A stretch of 64,000 nucleotides of DNA from Hygrophila difformis (GCA_030278955.1 JAOANR010000002.1:6065982-6129981); one strand, 5' to 3'; numbered from the stretch's first letter, positions 29,797-42,627 are shown. Numbers and translations are program-made. Notes: a model not told the origin generated them from the sequence alone.

Positions 29797-31557
29797 TCAG
29801 AATGAGTGTGGAATCTTCAGGCCCGATTTCCATTGGAAAGTTTGGATTGCCTTCAGTTTTAGCTCCGGATTCAAGATTCCTGCAGAAAAAGAACTTTTAT
29901 CAGTTGAATCAATCTCATAAGTAATTGGAACATACATACCTGATTGATTCAGACAGTTGTCTTGATGTTCCCCGTGGGTACCTGAAAAATAAGTACACAA
30001 TTCAGGCATGGTACCATTACAGAATTTAGAAAAAATGTGCATGGAGAAATCAAAATGCGACGAATTATGGACAAATCCTGGAAAGATCACTGAGCATTGT
30101 TTTGCCGAACTGGTTTCGACTGTTTTCCCCTTGGACTTGTCTTCTTTCTTGGCCTTTCTTTTACGGGACTTATGACCTTTTTCTTCTTGTTGAATATCCC
30201 GTAATAGGTTGTCGCGATCTGCTTTCGCAGTGTTTGGAGACTCAGAAAAGAGGATATGTTTAACACCATCATGCCTGAATGAAATTAAATTATCCCTGCC
30301 GTAGTATAAGACATTCTTATCAAATAACCAGGGACGTCCTAGAAGAATGTGGCACGTGTTCATAGGCATGACATCACAAGGAATTTCATCTTCATACGAG
30401 TTAGATTTGATTGGGATTTTGGCTCTCTTGGTAATTCGTGCAAGTCCATTGTTGTTCACCCTTTGAAGTCAATATGGTTCCGGGTGATCTTTGACGGGTA
30501 TGCCCATCCTGCGAATCACATGACGACTAACTACATTAACACAACTTCCACTGTCTATAATAAAATAAGATGGGTTATCAAGAATAGTGCATTGACAGTG
30601 AAAGAGATTCTCCCTTTGTTGTAGACCAGGTGTCAGTTGGTCTGTTTCCTTTGTAAACTCAGGGGATCGGGTTACCACTAATGATGAGTATTGGTGATCA
30701 GGATTTTGAGAATATTCAGAGTATACACTTCCTTCCTGATCGATATAATCACCATAGTCTGAACCGTCGTCATTGTTATAATCATAATCTGCAGCAACGG
30801 GTGATCCATGTATGTCCTCTTCAGAATTGGAGAAATTGTGTATGCTCGACTTTGAACTTGATTGTTTTTCAGAGTAATTTCCTCTACTCCAACTCTGGTT
30901 ATGAGTGTCATAGGTTCCAATTGACCTTGACATGTTGACATGAATAGTTCCAACTATATCGGATCCTCTGCTCAGGGTAGTTGCTCCTATTCTCCCTTGT
31001 GAATTTCCACACTTGGTCTTTTCAGTGTTGACCTGATGGAACCTTTCAATAAACTTTGCATCGTCTATTGCATGCTCAATACTTTTAAACCAGAATGGTT
31101 TCTTGTGTTGCATGTGGTGGAAAATGTCAGGATGTATTCCCGCAAGAAAGTGTTCCATTCATTCTCATTTGTCTCTTGTATGCATGTTCGTCGTTTTAAC
31201 TCCCGGAAGCGTTGGGCATACTGCTGTACAGATTCTCCATTATTTTGCACTATGTCCTGATATTCCTTTTCAGCCTGTTTGCGTCTAGCATAGTCAGGAT
31301 GTAGTGCTTTCGGTGGGGCGTGTTGTCTGTCGTTACTCCATGTCACCTTCCGTGAATTTCCAGATTCATGCCCCGACTTGAAATAAGGTTGACATGGTAA
31401 AGTCCTCTCCTTATTAGTTCTTGTGACGGCCGTGACAGCTACAGATTTTCCTCGGTCAGATTTGTAGGTAGAGACCGTCATGGGTGTTGATGGGACTGGG
31501 ACTGATGAAAATGGTTGTCCCCGGTCAAACACAATTTTGTGACTGGTGCTAGGAATG
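29797..31557 (-). pseudogene. Element E gag (C-terminal part) and protease
   Basis: Reading leftwards, gag sequence (31557 to about 30700) includes a YARRKQAEKEYQ region and a KSIEHAIDDAKFIERF helix. A retropepsin follows: DSGSCVNVVS near 30560, then HILLGRPWLF near 30340. A basic KSRKRKAKKEDKSKGK stretch and an unassigned tail end at 29797. No zinc knuckle was seen. Breaks are a frame change near 31150 and a TGA at 30469-30471 inside the protease. The frame at 31557 joins that of the gag N-terminal part at 48507, so B split one gag gene. Confidence 0.8.
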
Positions 31558-31562
31558 AGCGG

Positions 31563-34158
31563 TGTAATACCCGAGAATTTTCCAACATAAAATAAAACAA
31601 TAATTAAATAAATAAATAATAAATAAAATAAATACTATAAATAAATAAACAAATCCAGCAAATAAAAGAAATAAATAAAGATAAGGCAATGAGAAATGAG
31701 ATTTTTACTTAGAAAGGAATTAAAGGAATTTAATTCAATAAAAGGATGGATAAATGGTACACCAAAACCCGACACTAATGAACTCGAGTATTCGAGTCCA
31801 AAACATCCAATTAGACTGAGAATAAAATTAGAGAGAAAGTATGAACCCGAATATACCCCGGAAATCGGAATTCGGGAGCATAGAGGGATAGAAACCCGAA
31901 AGAGAGGCGGAAAAGCACGAAGGATCGCACGACCCGCCCGGACCGAAGTCCAGGCGAAGTCGGCGCGGTGGCCGCGCGGTGAAGGTGGTTTAGCGCGCCA
32001 CGACCGCGCCACCCCACAGATTCGTTTGTTGCGAAAATCTCACGCCCGAACGCGGATTTTTCGACTTTCGGTTGAACATCTCTCGACTCCAGACCTTTAG
32101 GTCGGTTGTGGACGCCCTAGGGATTGAGAATTCTATAAATAAGCCCCTTGGGAGCCCCAAACAAGTTTACAAAACCCTACAATCTTCTATACGTTCGAAA
32201 CCCTAAATTCGGAGTCGACGGAAAGCACCAAACGGAGGCAGCAGCTTTGGACGAAAATCCAAGGTCTCCAAACATTGTGGTAAGCTCTAGTCCAATAAAT
32301 CTTTTCACGTTTCAATCCGAAAACGGATTCTAACTTCGGTTCTTTTCTTTCTACACCCCGTATCGAATCTAGATCGTAGAACCCGACGAACGGAGAGGAG
32401 AAACGGTGATCTGGAAGCCACGCCTCCGAACTAGACATCCCCGACGTTCATAGACACTGTAAGTTAACCTTACATGGTTTTGGGAGATTTTAAAACATTC
32501 GAAACCTAAAAGATTCAACAAGAACCATAAATCTGTCCACTTTTGTTTTTCTACCGACGCAACAGATTTGGTGAATTTTTCCGACCCTTAAAACGAACTC
32601 AAACGGAAAAACTTAAAACACGAAAAACGTTCCTAAGACTTAGACCTAGCTACTGTAAAAATTTGGGAATTTTTGGAGTTGATTTGATATGTGAAAACCC
32701 GTTGAAACCGAACTGTTTGATTCTAGATCTCGAAATCTTGGACAGAACTTAGGAATGATCTTGATCAGTTTTTCACATAGGATCTAGGCTGTTTTAGATC
32801 TTTGGCCAAACATGAAAGTTGTATATAAATGTCTTAAGATGATCCCTGTCAAATTTCATTAAATTTGGAGTTGAATTGATATGGTAGAATTTGAAATCTT
32901 TAAACTGTGGTACATTAAACTCGGACAGATTTCTTCTTATGCGAAAATTGCCGATTTTGACCTACCTAGGTATCTCGGATTGAAAAAGTTAAAACACAAA
33001 AGTTGTAGATCTTGATGTTTCCGAGTTAGATATGAAATGTTGGAATTTTTGGAATTAAATCTGATTTTAGACGAATTTTGGAGTAAACTGTGATTTACCG
33101 AAACGAAATCTTGAAATCTTGTTGAAACATGGAATTAACCTTAGGGTTGAAACGAATTGAGATATTATTTCTAAATTAATACAATGGAAGGCAGATTTTA
33201 AAAACCAAATCCCCTTACAAACTTGATAAATTAAAATTAGGGGTGAGTGCTCTGCAGGGTGCCCCCTAACGATTCACTTCGTGCCGTAATGGACGATGGT
33301 GACCCCGCGCGCTAAATTTGAGATATGGATTGCCTAAACGGCGAAACTTAGAGCCTACACTCTCGTGAATATCCGTATGGGTTTCCCGAGGCTCCGGAGT
33401 GGTACTGGGTATGGCTGATACGGTTGCGGCCGCCGGGCTACCGGCTAAACTTGTTGACATCGCGATACTATCGTGAAACTTTGAAATACCAAATCGGGAA
33501 TGTAATGGGGATTCTAAATTAAATTAAATTAAATTAAACTATGTTGTTGTCCAATTAAATTATTTAAATGCTTTATTTAAATTATGGCTATTATCTTGAA
33601 CCATGTGATATGTGTTATTCAATGGAGCCTGAGATAAATTATGCTACTGGATATGGATTAGATGAAACTAAATATTATGTTATTATCATGCTTTTGTTAA
33701 ATTATTAAATTTATGGCTTTTAAACCCTACGATCATGCATGTGTTAACTTACTCAGCAATTTTGCTGACCAAAACCATTTTTGTTCCTTTCTTTACAGAA
33801 TATGTGGAATGAGCATGTGTGAGCACGAATCATGCATGGGATTTTGGGGATTGTTATTTTGCTTTTAAATTTCGTACTTAGACTATATTATGAACGGGCC
33901 TGTTTAACCCGTGTTTTGGCCATGTCGGCCCTTTTTATATTTTCCGCTGCGATACTGTACTAAACTAAATATTTCCGCTGCGCTATGCTATTATTATTTT
34001 CGAATTATATTGTATGGGCTATTTTGAATGCTTTAAATATTTTAAATACTGCAATACCTAGCCTTGCATCTCTTTAGTAAGCTCGGAGAAACCGTGTCTT
34101 ACTAGGGAGATGTGGCGGTGACATCCCGACCTGGGTGACCAAAAACCGGGGTGTTACA
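31563..34158 (+). repeat. 5' LTR of element B
   Basis: At 2596 bp it differs from the 3' LTR at few positions. It contains the 79 bp conserved block (31878-31956), a TATA box at 32134-32140, donor-like sites at 32280 and 32459, an acceptor-like AG at 33798, and the GCGGCCGCCGGGCTACCGGC hairpin block. It ends GGGGTGTTACA. Confidence 0.95.
32134..32140 (+). promoter_or_regulatory. TATA box of the element B LTR promoter
   Basis: TATAAATAAG lies at the position matching the element A TATA box, downstream of the conserved 79 bp block. Transcription would start near 32165. Confidence 0.65.
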
Positions 34159-34161
34159 AGT

Positions 34162-34173
34162 TGGTATCAGAGC
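34162..34173 (+). promoter_or_regulatory. Primer binding site, initiator-Met tRNA (element B)
   Basis: TGGTATCAGAGC starts four bases after the 5' LTR, identical in place and sequence to element A. Confidence 0.92.
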
Positions 34174-34379
34174 CCGGCTATTTTTAATACTATTTTTAAA
34201 CCGTTATTATTTTTAAACTATTATTAATATTTTGACTATTATTTTAAATATTAAAGTATTATTTCCATGGAAAATTTTTATTTTAAAACCCATGGAAAAA
34301 AAAAAAGATATATATATATATTGCATTAAATTATTATTGGGGGGGAAATATCATTTGCATTTGCATGTTGCATCTCTAC

Positions 34380-34530
34380 TATGAACTTAGAATCTTGGAA
34401 ACTTGAACTTAGAATCTTGGCGAAACTTGAACTTAGCATCTTGGCGAAACTTGAACTTAGAATCTTGGAAACTCGAACCTAGAATCTTGGCGAATTGAAC
34501 TTAGAATCTTGGCGAATATTAACTTAGATC
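34380..34530 (+). repeat. Leader tandem repeat, about 22-24 bp unit (element B)
   Basis: About seven imperfect copies of GAACTTAGAATCTTGGCGAAAC lie directly upstream of ORF0. Copy number differs from element A (about five), so the array expands or contracts between copies. Confidence 0.85.
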
Positions 34531-34545
34531 TCTTGCTTGCGCTAG

Positions 34546-34896
34546 ATGGCTAGTCCGGACATGATGCAGTTGATGGTCAGGATGATGAGTGTACATCTCG
34601 ATTCCCACCAAACCCTAGAGCAAATGAAGTACCGTATGGCTCAGTTGGAGGCCAATTTACATCACATGGGCAACTTGAGAGAGGCGGATCATCACCGCAT
34701 AAACCAACTCGAGCGCCAAGTCCAAACTCTTACTACGCAAAACTTAATACTAAAAGAATACATCGATGCCCACGGGCAGGATCTAAACACCATCTTTGAC
34801 GAGCTAATGCCGCCGAGTTCGGAGGAGGAAGATCCGGAGGAAGATCCTGCTACCCCACCGGAGGATGTCATGAGACACCAGAGCTTCTATTATTAG
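34546..34896 (+). CDS. ORF0 of element B: small coiled-coil accessory protein
   Basis: This intact 116-residue ORF lies between the leader repeats and gag and does not overlap gag. Residues 1-75 are rich in Met, Leu, Gln, His and Arg with heptad-like spacing (a region around LERQVQTLTTQNLILKE), so a coiled coil is likely. Residues 95-108 are acidic (PPSSEEEDPEEDP). The homologous ORF in element A differs by 13 synonymous and 5 replacement codons over 65 codons. An extra ORF between primer site and gag is not part of the standard chromovirus plan. The frame stops at TAG 34894-34896. Its role is unknown: oligomerisation, RNA binding or a Gag partner are guesses. Confidence 0.7.
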   Translation: MASPDMMQLMVRMMSVHLDSHQTLEQMKYRMAQLEANLHHMGNLREADHHRINQLERQVQTLTTQNLILKEYIDAHGQDLNTIFDELMPPSSEEEDPEEDPATPPEDVMRHQSFYY

Positions 34897-35147
34897 ATAC
34901 TATTTTGCTAGGGAAAATGTCGCTACTTTTGTACTAAAATTTCTTTTGAGGAAATAAAATGCCCGATTTATTTATTTTTTTATTTAAATCGGAAGGGAAA
35001 TTTTAAAATAAAACCCCCGAGGCATCGTATGCTTCTTAATCCGAACAAAGCACCACGTGCTAAATTGCTACACACATATACATTCATAGAAATTGCTTAG
35101 ACTATACGCTAAATTCACCAGCCCTAATCTATCATATTTGTACCAGA

Positions 35148-36870
35148 ATGGCACCCAGAGGAAGAGGAAGAGGCAGAACCCAACCCGCTCCCCAAACCAC
35201 CACTGAAACACCTACTGAAACACCACCAAACGTCACTGAACCAATTCAACCTGATGAGGAACAACCCCAAGGTGCGCAGGACGCCCCCGCACCGAACAAT
35301 GTGGGCGATCGTCTTAGGACGATAGAGGAAGTGTTGATTGCGCTCGGAAATGCGCAAGTCAACCAGGGTCAAGCTGCGGCGGTACCTCCGCCCCAAGCTC
35401 GCCCTAACTACCTGGCGATGGTGAAACCCTACCAGCCGCCCCACTATGCTGGTGAGGAGGATCCCGCTAAACTGGAGGAATGGATCCGCACTTTTGACAA
35501 GCTGCTGGGAGCGGTCAAATGTCCGGAAGGAGAGAGGGTACATGTCGCTTCATACTACTTGGGAGGCGAAGCTGACGACTGGTGGCAAGCAACGCAAGCC
35601 AAACTGACTGAAGATGACGAGCCTTACTCGTGGATGGAGATGATGGAACTACTCAGGGATCGATTCTATCCCTTGAGTACTAAAGCTGCCATGTACGAAG
35701 AATTCCTGTCACTGAAGCAAGGAAGCCAAACGGTGCAAGAATACTACACGCGCTTCAAGGAGCTGGTAAGGTTCGCACCAAGGCTAGTGCCTACTGATGC
35801 AGAAAAGGCACAGAAGTTCGAGATGGGACTGAACCTGTCTGTGCGCGAAGTGATCGCGGGGGTACACTACCCCGATTTGCAAGCCGTATACGATCGCGCT
35901 GTAGCGGTAGCACGCGTGCAGCAGCTGAAAAGAAGGGTGAGTGGGGAGTCCAGCAGGGGTCCTCAAGACAAGAGAAGCAGAGATTCAAGAAACGAGAACA
36001 ACACTGGAAGGAACGAGCAGCGCAGAGGGTCAAATAGGCCCCAACAAAACAACACTGGGAGGAGGTTCAATCAAGAAGATCCGGTACCGCCTTGCCCGCG
36101 ATGTGGACGACCACATCTGGCAAGGGGATGCCCGCAACAAGGCGCTTGTTACCGATGCGGTCGAATGGGTCACGTTCGACGGGATTGTCGGACTAGGCTC
36201 GAGAACATAACAAAGAGGGACGACTTAGTCGCGGGGCAAGAACAGCCTCAAAACCAAAATGGGCGAAACGGGAATAACCAAGGATACAGACCCCCTCAAA
36301 ATAGGCCGCAAAACCAGAACCAGAACCAACGACCTCCGCCCCCACAGAATCAAAACCAGCAACAAAATCAACAGCCGAATGCGAATCAGCAGGGCAATCA
36401 GGGACGCCCTGTGGGGAGGCTCAATGTGGTAAACCAAGCGGACGTGCCTGCGCAAGGAGAAGTGATGGCAGGTACATTTTATGTGTTGAATACGCCCCTT
36501 AGAATTCTATTTGATTCTGGAGCTAGTTGCTCAATTATAGCATCAAGAATAGTGCCTGAGTTAGATCTACCTAATTGCGAGAGAATTAGCTTAGGAATTC
36601 AATTGCCTTCTGGAGAAGTAGTGTCTTGCTCTAAACGATATAACGGAATTCCTATAGTGATAAAGAACGTAGAATTCTTCGCGAACTTGGTAGAATTTAA
36701 CTTAAGAGACTTTGACATCATACTGGGGATGGATTGGCTATCCCAGTATAAAGCGGTGATCGAATGTTAAAAGCAAAAGATCACCTTGTCAAAAAGTAGG
36801 GGAAAGAGAGTTATCTTTTACTCTCAGCCCCCTAAGAAAAGTAACAAAATCGTTAGTGCACTTAAACTAA
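35148..36870 (+). pseudogene. gag and protease part of element B gag-pol
   Basis: ATG 35148 opens a basic N-terminus (MAPRGRGRGRTQ), then the Gag core ([25 protein letters not shown]), two zinc knuckles ([13 protein letters not shown] and [14 protein letters not shown]), a Gln/Asn-rich stretch of about 55 residues, and the protease ([10 protein letters not shown] near 36515, [10 protein letters not shown] near 36720). CAA became TAA at 36768-36770, just after the protease. The frame beyond that is open to the LINE insertion at 36887. Confidence 0.9.
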
Positions 36871-36886
36871 GTAACTTGATGCGTAA
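36871..36886 (+). repeat. Target-site duplication of the LINE, left copy
   Basis: GTAACTTGATGCGTAA is repeated exactly at 42669-42684 after the poly(A) tail. The sequence is pol coding sequence, present once in element A. Confidence 0.95.
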
Positions 36887-36959
36887 TTTTAAGTAGAGCC
36901 GTGAGGGTTTAGCGCCATTTTCAAGAATTCTCCAAGATCCATCTCTTTTCTTGTCTCCG

Positions 36960-38492
36960 ATGAGTGACTTGGAGTTGGAGGATCATGGTGGTGAACCACC
37001 TGATCCGATGGATACGGGAACTTCCACGCGGCCGAGGTCGCTCTACAGTGAGGTGGCCAAGCGGGGCACGGGATTCATCCATGTCCCGACGCAAGATTTG
37101 GCCGATGACAGCTTCTTGAATCCGGAGGATATAGTACAATCCATGGTGAATGGTATTCCACGTTTTCAGCTCTCGAAGGCATTCAAGGAGACGCTTCTCC
37201 GGCCATGGCGATTTGCTGTGGCAATCAAAGTCATCGGTCGTAATGTGTCATATAGGGTGTTGAAAGCGCGTTTGGAACGCCTTTGGCCGGCTGCTCAATC
37301 CGCCCCTATTGTTGATGTTGATAATGGGTACTACATAGTTAAATTCAACAAGGAGGCCGATGCCCTTCATGCTCTCACGGGTGGTCCTTGGATGGTGGCC
37401 GGCAACTACTTGCATGTCCAAGCTTGGAACGAAAACTTTAATCCCATCAAGAACGAAGTCAAATCTATGGTGGTTTGGGTGCGTCTACCTCGCATTCCGG
37501 TCTACTTATACTATCGGCCTTACTTGATGAAAGTCTGTGAAGCCATTGGTGAGGTACTCAGCATTGATTTTAGCACCGATGATAGCTCCCGTGGTAGATT
37601 TGCTCGGTTGGCTGTAAAGATCGATTTGGATAAGCCGTTAACTCCCCAATTAATTCTTGAAGATGATGTCGTCAGTGTGGAGTATGAGAGCATCAAGACG
37701 GTGTGTTTTACTTGTGGAAAATTTGGGCATATCCAGAGTTCATGTCCTGAACGCCAAGATCAGAATCCTGGTGTTGAACACCAACCCCCCGAGCAGCCTA
37801 CGGACGTGAACATGGTTGATAAACCAGAATTTGGCCCGTGGATGTTCGTCCAACCACGGCGACGGCCTCCTCTGAAGTCTGGCAATGGTGTTATGCCTCT
37901 CAACCCAGGCCGTAACCGCTTTGATGTCTTGGGGACTGATCAAGAAGACGCTCATGATAACCCTTCTTTTCCTCCCATGAATGCACATTCGACTGGTCCT
38001 CTTTTTCATAAAACCAATCCTCCATTTCGCAGATCCTCGTCCCCTCCCAAAGCTAGATCGCCTGCTCCTTCTAATACCATCGTCGAGTCTTCACCCAGTT
38101 GTCTTTTGCCCAAATCCACAGCACCCTCTGATTATATTCCTCCCAAAGACGCGACTCTTGCGCCCTCTAGGGATAGTCCTAGTCTTAACCCTAACCCCTC
38201 CACAACCTCTTCCTCGGAACCCTCTAATTCTGAACCTGTACTCTCTTGGTCTCAACAACCGTCTGGGGCTTGGACTAAGGCTATCCCTACTTCCCTCCCT
38301 CCAGATCATCATACGGCTGTTTTGGTATCGGATCCTTCTACACACATGAGCAAACGTCTCAAGGGTGTCGAGGGCTCCAAGAGTGGTCGGCCACCTGATA
38401 TTCCTCGTCCTTCACGGGCTTCTCCTACTATGGATTACCAGATTCCTTTTACAGGACCTCTTCGTGATAGGGCGGCTAGCTTGCCCCCTTAA
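36960..38492 (+). CDS. LINE ORF1: nucleic-acid-binding protein with zinc knuckle
   Basis: ORF1 of plant L1 elements coats the LINE RNA in a ribonucleoprotein particle. ATG 36960 is the first in the frame (the frame is open to 36951 with a TTG), giving 510 residues. Residues about 55-200 show the DUF4283-like region (FQLSKAFKETLLRPWRFAV, GGPWMVAGNYLHV). A CCHC knuckle CFTCGKFGHIQSSC lies near residue 253 (about 37708-37750). The C-terminal half is Pro/Ser-rich and probably disordered. It ends with TAA 55 bases before the ORF2 ATG. No break was seen. Confidence 0.88.
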   Translation: MSDLELEDHGGEPPDPMDTGTSTRPRSLYSEVAKRGTGFIHVPTQDLADDSFLNPEDIVQSMVNGIPRFQLSKAFKETLLRPWRFAVAIKVIGRNVSYRVLKARLERLWPAAQSAPIVDVDNGYYIVKFNKEADALHALTGGPWMVAGNYLHVQAWNENFNPIKNEVKSMVVWVRLPRIPVYLYYRPYLMKVCEAIGEVLSIDFSTDDSSRGRFARLAVKIDLDKPLTPQLILEDDVVSVEYESIKTVCFTCGKFGHIQSSCPERQDQNPGVEHQPPEQPTDVNMVDKPEFGPWMFVQPRRRPPLKSGNGVMPLNPGRNRFDVLGTDQEDAHDNPSFPPMNAHSTGPLFHKTNPPFRRSSSPPKARSPAPSNTIVESSPSCLLPKSTAPSDYIPPKDATLAPSRDSPSLNPNPSTTSSSEPSNSEPVLSWSQQPSGAWTKAIPTSLPPDHHTAVLVSDPSTHMSKRLKGVEGSKSGRPPDIPRPSRASPTMDYQIPFTGPLRDRAASLPP

Positions 38493-38547
38493 TTTTAATC
38501 TCATTGATTCCTTTAATTTTGGCTCTCTACCCTCTCTTTTGTTTTTT

Positions 38548-41500
38548 ATGAACTTTAATATAGCATGTTGGAATGTGCAGGGGGCGGGTTCTACTCCATT
38601 TCGTAGGGAATTTTGTGACATGGTTCGTCGAAAATCTATTGATCTTATGGCTATTTTTGAGCCTCGAATCAGTGGAGATCAAGCTGACAGGTTTATCCGC
38701 CGTAGTGGTTTCCAATTTTCCTTTCGTGTAGAAGCGCATGGTTTTTCGGGTGGTATTTGGATTCTCTGGACTGATAGACTCAATATCTCTATTATGGAAA
38801 GCCACTCTCAGTTTGTGGATATTTGTATTAGATTGGAGGATACGGATTATTTTGTCACCTTTGTTTATGCTGCTCCCAACAGGTTTCGGAGGTCTTGGTT
38901 ATGGCCTGAACTTAGTAGAATTAATAATTCTCGTTCTCTCCCTTGGTTAATTGGAGGTGATTTGAATTGCATTGCAAGGTCTGATGAAAGTCGTGGTGGT
39001 TCTTCTCTTGTCAGAAATTGTGACGAGCTTAGGGACTGGATTGTGGGTTCTTCTCTTATGGAATTGAGGACTTGTGGCAGCCACTTTACTTGGTCTAGAG
39101 GCCTTCTTCGTCGACGTCTTGATAGGATGCTTTGTAATGAGGCTTGGTTGGATAAATTCCCTCGGTCCTTTGTTGAAGTCCTTCCCAAAATTCTTTCTGA
39201 CCACAATCCTCTCTTAACCAGAGTTAGTGTTTATACATCTTCCAGTAATCTTCCCCAGCAGAATGCTTTTCGTTTTAGAGCTGCTTGGCAAAGTTTTCCC
39301 AGCTTCCGTCGCATGCTTTCTACTATTTGGAGTTCCAGTGGTTCTATTGTTGATCATTTGGAGACTCTTCGGAAGGATGTAAAGGATTGGAATGCAAAAG
39401 TGGTTGATTCTACCAACATCAGAAAGGCTAGGATTCGCGCTAGGCTCGCGGGGATTGAGCGTCAAGGTGATTGGTTGGCTAATAGTTTTCTCCGTAGACT
39501 TCACTCTCAATTAAGTCTGGAGCTTGGGCAGATTTTGGAAAGAGAGGAATTAGTTTGGATCCAACGGAGCACGAGGGAGTGGAATCTTGCGGGTGACTTG
39601 AACACTACTTTTTATCACAATTTTATTAAAGCTCGCAAGAGGAAGAAATCCTTTTCGATGATGAAGGATGCGCAAGGCCGTATTTACACTGATGAGCAGT
39701 CTATGCATGACATGGTGTTGGGTTTTTTCAGAAATCTTTACACTGATGACTTGCCCTATTCTCCTACTCAGTCTCTTACTGCTTTCAATCTACCTTCCCT
39801 TTCTTCTAATGAGGTGGAACTAATTCAAGCTAGTCCTACTATGGAGGAAACCTGGACTGCTATTAAATGTATGGCTCCATTGAAAGCCCCGGGGCCGGAT
39901 GGATTCCATGCTTGTTTCTATCAGCACAATTGGGAGATTCTGAAGGACTCTGTCTATAAGTTCATCTTGGAGGTTTTCAACGGATCTAGGGATATTGCGG
40001 AGATTAATCAAACTTCTATTGTGCTTATTCCTAAGATTTCACATCCTTCTTCGATCACTCAATTCCGTCCCATAAGCCTTTGTAATGTGCTTTATAAAAT
40101 CATAACCAAAATTTTGGTTCACAGGCTTGCTCCTATCCTCCCCAGAATAATCGGGCCTGGTCAATCCAGCTTTGTTAAGGGACGGCTTATTCAGGATAAT
40201 ATTATCCTTTGCCAGGAAATCAGTCATTTCATGGAAAGATCCAAGGCTAAACCTGGCTATATGATCCTGAAATTGGACCTTGAGAAAGCCTACGACAAGC
40301 TTAGATGGAGTTTCATCCGAGAGACACTCACAATATTTGGTTTTCCTGCTCCTATTATTAACCTTATTATGAAATGTGTTACTTCCCCTCTTTTACAGGT
40401 TTGGTGGAATGGCAAGCCTTCTACCCTTTTTACTCCTAGCCGAGGCATTCGTCAAGGCGATCCACTTTCCCCTTACATCTTTATCTTGTGCATGGAGCGA
40501 CTGAATGCTATGATTATGGAAGCTGTCTCTCATGGTTCATGGAAACCTCCTGCTTGGGATAGGGGTCGCATCAGCGTTCCCCATATATTTTTTGCGGATG
40601 ACATTCTCTTATTTTCTCAAGCTTCTATTGGTCAAGCTACTCTTATCAAGACTATTCTTTCTAATTTTAGTTCTTTGTCTGGTCTTGCAGTTAGTAATTC
40701 CAAATCTAGAGTCTACTTTGGCAAGGTGGTTGATCGTGGGACTAAACTGCATGTTCTCAACATTCTTGAGTTTCAATGTGTTCCTTGCCTTGGCAATTAC
40801 TTGGGGGTTCCAATTATTACTAGCAGAAGAACCCATCAAGATTTTAGCTTTGTGATTGATAAGTTACATGCTAAGCTTCATGGATGGTCTCACCGATTCC
40901 TGAGTATGGCAGGCAGAATCACACTTCTTAAGTCTGTTCTCCTATCCATTGGTGTTTACATTATGCAGGTTACTCGTCTTCCACACAGGACGATGAAGGA
41001 GATGGAGAGGATTTGTAGAAATTTTCTCTGGGGATCTCATTCGGGAACTCGCAAATTTCATTTGCTAGCTTGGGATTCTATTACTTGTCCTTTATCTCAG
41101 GGTGGCCTTGGCATTCGTCGTATCCATGAGTTGAATGCTTCATTATTAATGAAAAGCTACTGGAGTCTGTTGTCCAGAGACACTCTTTGGAGTCGCCTTA
41201 TGAAGTTTAGATATGGCTGGAAAAATCTAGCTTTTACAGCTAGTTCTCAGTCCTTATCTAACTTTGCCAAGGATTTACTCTCAGTTCAATCCGACTTCTG
41301 TTCTATGCTCGGTTGGAAAGTTGGTAATGGTAAGTCCATTCGTTTTTGGCTTGACTCTTGGCTTGATACTAGTTTGCTCTTGCAGGACTTATCATTGCAA
41401 CCTTTGCCCCAAGCTGAACTTTGTCGGACGGTTGATTACTACTCTCTTCATGGAGCCTGGGATGTTGACAAGCTTAAATATTGGCTGCCACCTGAGATTG

Positions 41501-42627
41501 TCCAGAGGATCCTCCAGCTTCCAGCCCCATCGACCATGGAGAGGGAGGACCGTTTCTTTTGGCGCCCGGCTTCTTCAGGGGTTTTCTCGGTCAGGAGCAC
41601 CATCGAGCGTTTTGCAGAGCTACGATCTAACACCTCTACTCTCATGGACTGGAAGACTATTTGGAGATGGCCTGCTCCACAACGTGCCCGTACCTTTCTC
41701 TGGATCGCTGCTCATGATCGGCTGCTGACGGGAGTGGAACGCCTTCGACGCCATGTTGCGCAGGATGGTCGATGTTGGAGATGTGGCACTCTTGAGACAG
41801 GAATCCATGCTTTACGAGACTGTCCGGATTCTGCTTTAGTCTGGTCTCACCTGAGACTTGATTCATTCTCTAATTTCTGGGTGGCAGACTGTAAATCTTG
41901 GATCCTCGCTATGAGTCCTGCGTGTATTGGAGATTTTAAAGCTACTCTCTTTGCCATTGGTGCATGGTACATTTGGAAGTTTCGCTGTAAAAGCGCCATT
42001 GGTGGGCGCAGTATTCAATGGGACAGAGTGCATATTTGGATCACTCGGGCTGTGCATGCTTTTTTGGGAGCTAGTCTGGAACGTCGCTTGCATGGTTGTA
42101 AAGCTTGGCATGTCTGTCGTACCCGTTGGGAGAGACCCCCGGAGGGGTGGGTTAAAGCCAATTGTGATGGGCGGGTTAGTCGTGGAATGAGTTATTTTGG
42201 TGGTATCCTTCGTGATGGCGGTGGTAACTGGCTTGGAGGTATTCGCAATAAGAGAACGGCGATGGATATTACTCACACGGAAGCCTGTGGGATCCTGCTC
42301 GTTTTACAACATGCATGGATGATGAATATTCCCAAACTTGTTGTGGAGTCTGACTGCACTGAGGTGATTCACATTATTAATGATACTTCTGCTTATCTTG
42401 GCCCTGCTTTTAGTACTATTGATCGGATCAAAGAGATGAAGTCATGGAACTGGGAGGTGTGCTTTGAGGCTGTTCCTCGTGAGTCAAATGTTGCTGCTGA
42501 TGTCTTCCTAAAAGGCCTTCCTTTTTTATCTAGTCCTTATCATTTTGTTCGCCCCCCTGATTTTATGATAGATGTTCTGTCATCGGACCAAATTGGGTTG
42601 TATCACTCTCGGCAAATTTTGCATTAA
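38548..42627 (+). CDS. LINE ORF2: endonuclease, reverse transcriptase and RNase H
   Basis: This is an open frame of 1359 residues from ATG 38548, which starts directly at the endonuclease. The APE-type endonuclease keeps its residues: [22 protein letters not shown] and SDHNPLL. RT shows [40 protein letters not shown] and [10 protein letters not shown] (near 40590). A zinc-binding zf-RVT segment follows ([17 protein letters not shown] near 41775-41825). A C-terminal RNase H lies at about 42150-42520 ([30 protein letters not shown]). It nicks target DNA and copies LINE RNA by target-primed reverse transcription. RNase H at this place is typical of one plant L1 branch. The length and all core motifs suggest it may be functional. 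Confidence 0.92.
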   Translation: MNFNIACWNVQGAGSTPFRREFCDMVRRKSIDLMAIFEPRISGDQADRFIRRSGFQFSFRVEAHGFSGGIWILWTDRLNISIMESHSQFVDICIRLEDTDYFVTFVYAAPNRFRRSWLWPELSRINNSRSLPWLIGGDLNCIARSDESRGGSSLVRNCDELRDWIVGSSLMELRTCGSHFTWSRGLLRRRLDRMLCNEAWLDKFPRSFVEVLPKILSDHNPLLTRVSVYTSSSNLPQQNAFRFRAAWQSFPSFRRMLSTIWSSSGSIVDHLETLRKDVKDWNAKVVDSTNIRKARIRARLAGIERQGDWLANSFLRRLHSQLSLELGQILEREELVWIQRSTREWNLAGDLNTTFYHNFIKARKRKKSFSMMKDAQGRIYTDEQSMHDMVLGFFRNLYTDDLPYSPTQSLTAFNLPSLSSNEVELIQASPTMEETWTAIKCMAPLKAPGPDGFHACFYQHNWEILKDSVYKFILEVFNGSRDIAEINQTSIVLIPKISHPSSITQFRPISLCNVLYKIITKILVHRLAPILPRIIGPGQSSFVKGRLIQDNIILCQEISHFMERSKAKPGYMILKLDLEKAYDKLRWSFIRETLTIFGFPAPIINLIMKCVTSPLLQVWWNGKPSTLFTPSRGIRQGDPLSPYIFILCMERLNAMIMEAVSHGSWKPPAWDRGRISVPHIFFADDILLFSQASIGQATLIKTILSNFSSLSGLAVSNSKSRVYFGKVVDRGTKLHVLNILEFQCVPCLGNYLGVPIITSRRTHQDFSFVIDKLHAKLHGWSHRFLSMAGRITLLKSVLLSIGVYIMQVTRLPHRTMKEMERICRNFLWGSHSGTRKFHLLAWDSITCPLSQGGLGIRRIHELNASLLMKSYWSLLSRDTLWSRLMKFRYGWKNLAFTASSQSLSNFAKDLLSVQSDFCSMLGWKVGNGKSIRFWLDSWLDTSLLLQDLSLQPLPQAELCRTVDYYSLHGAWDVDKLKYWLPPEIVQRILQLPAPSTMEREDRFFWRPASSGVFSVRSTIERFAELRSNTSTLMDWKTIWRWPAPQRARTFLWIAAHDRLLTGVERLRRHVAQDGRCWRCGTLETGIHALRDCPDSALVWSHLRLDSFSNFWVADCKSWILAMSPACIGDFKATLFAIGAWYIWKFRCKSAIGGRSIQWDRVHIWITRAVHAFLGASLERRLHGCKAWHVCRTRWERPPEGWVKANCDGRVSRGMSYFGGILRDGGGNWLGGIRNKRTAMDITHTEACGILLVLQHAWMMNIPKLVVESDCTEVIHIINDTSAYLGPAFSTIDRIKEMKSWNWEVCFEAVPRESNVAADVFLKGLPFLSSPYHFVRPPDFMIDVLSSDQIGLYHSRQILH

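Noticed and set aside
31563..34158. Solo LTR interpretation for the LTRs around 31.6-34.2 and 45.9-48.5 kb
   Set aside because: They share TSD AGCGG and enclose a complete internal region with primer site and polypurine tract, so they are one element.
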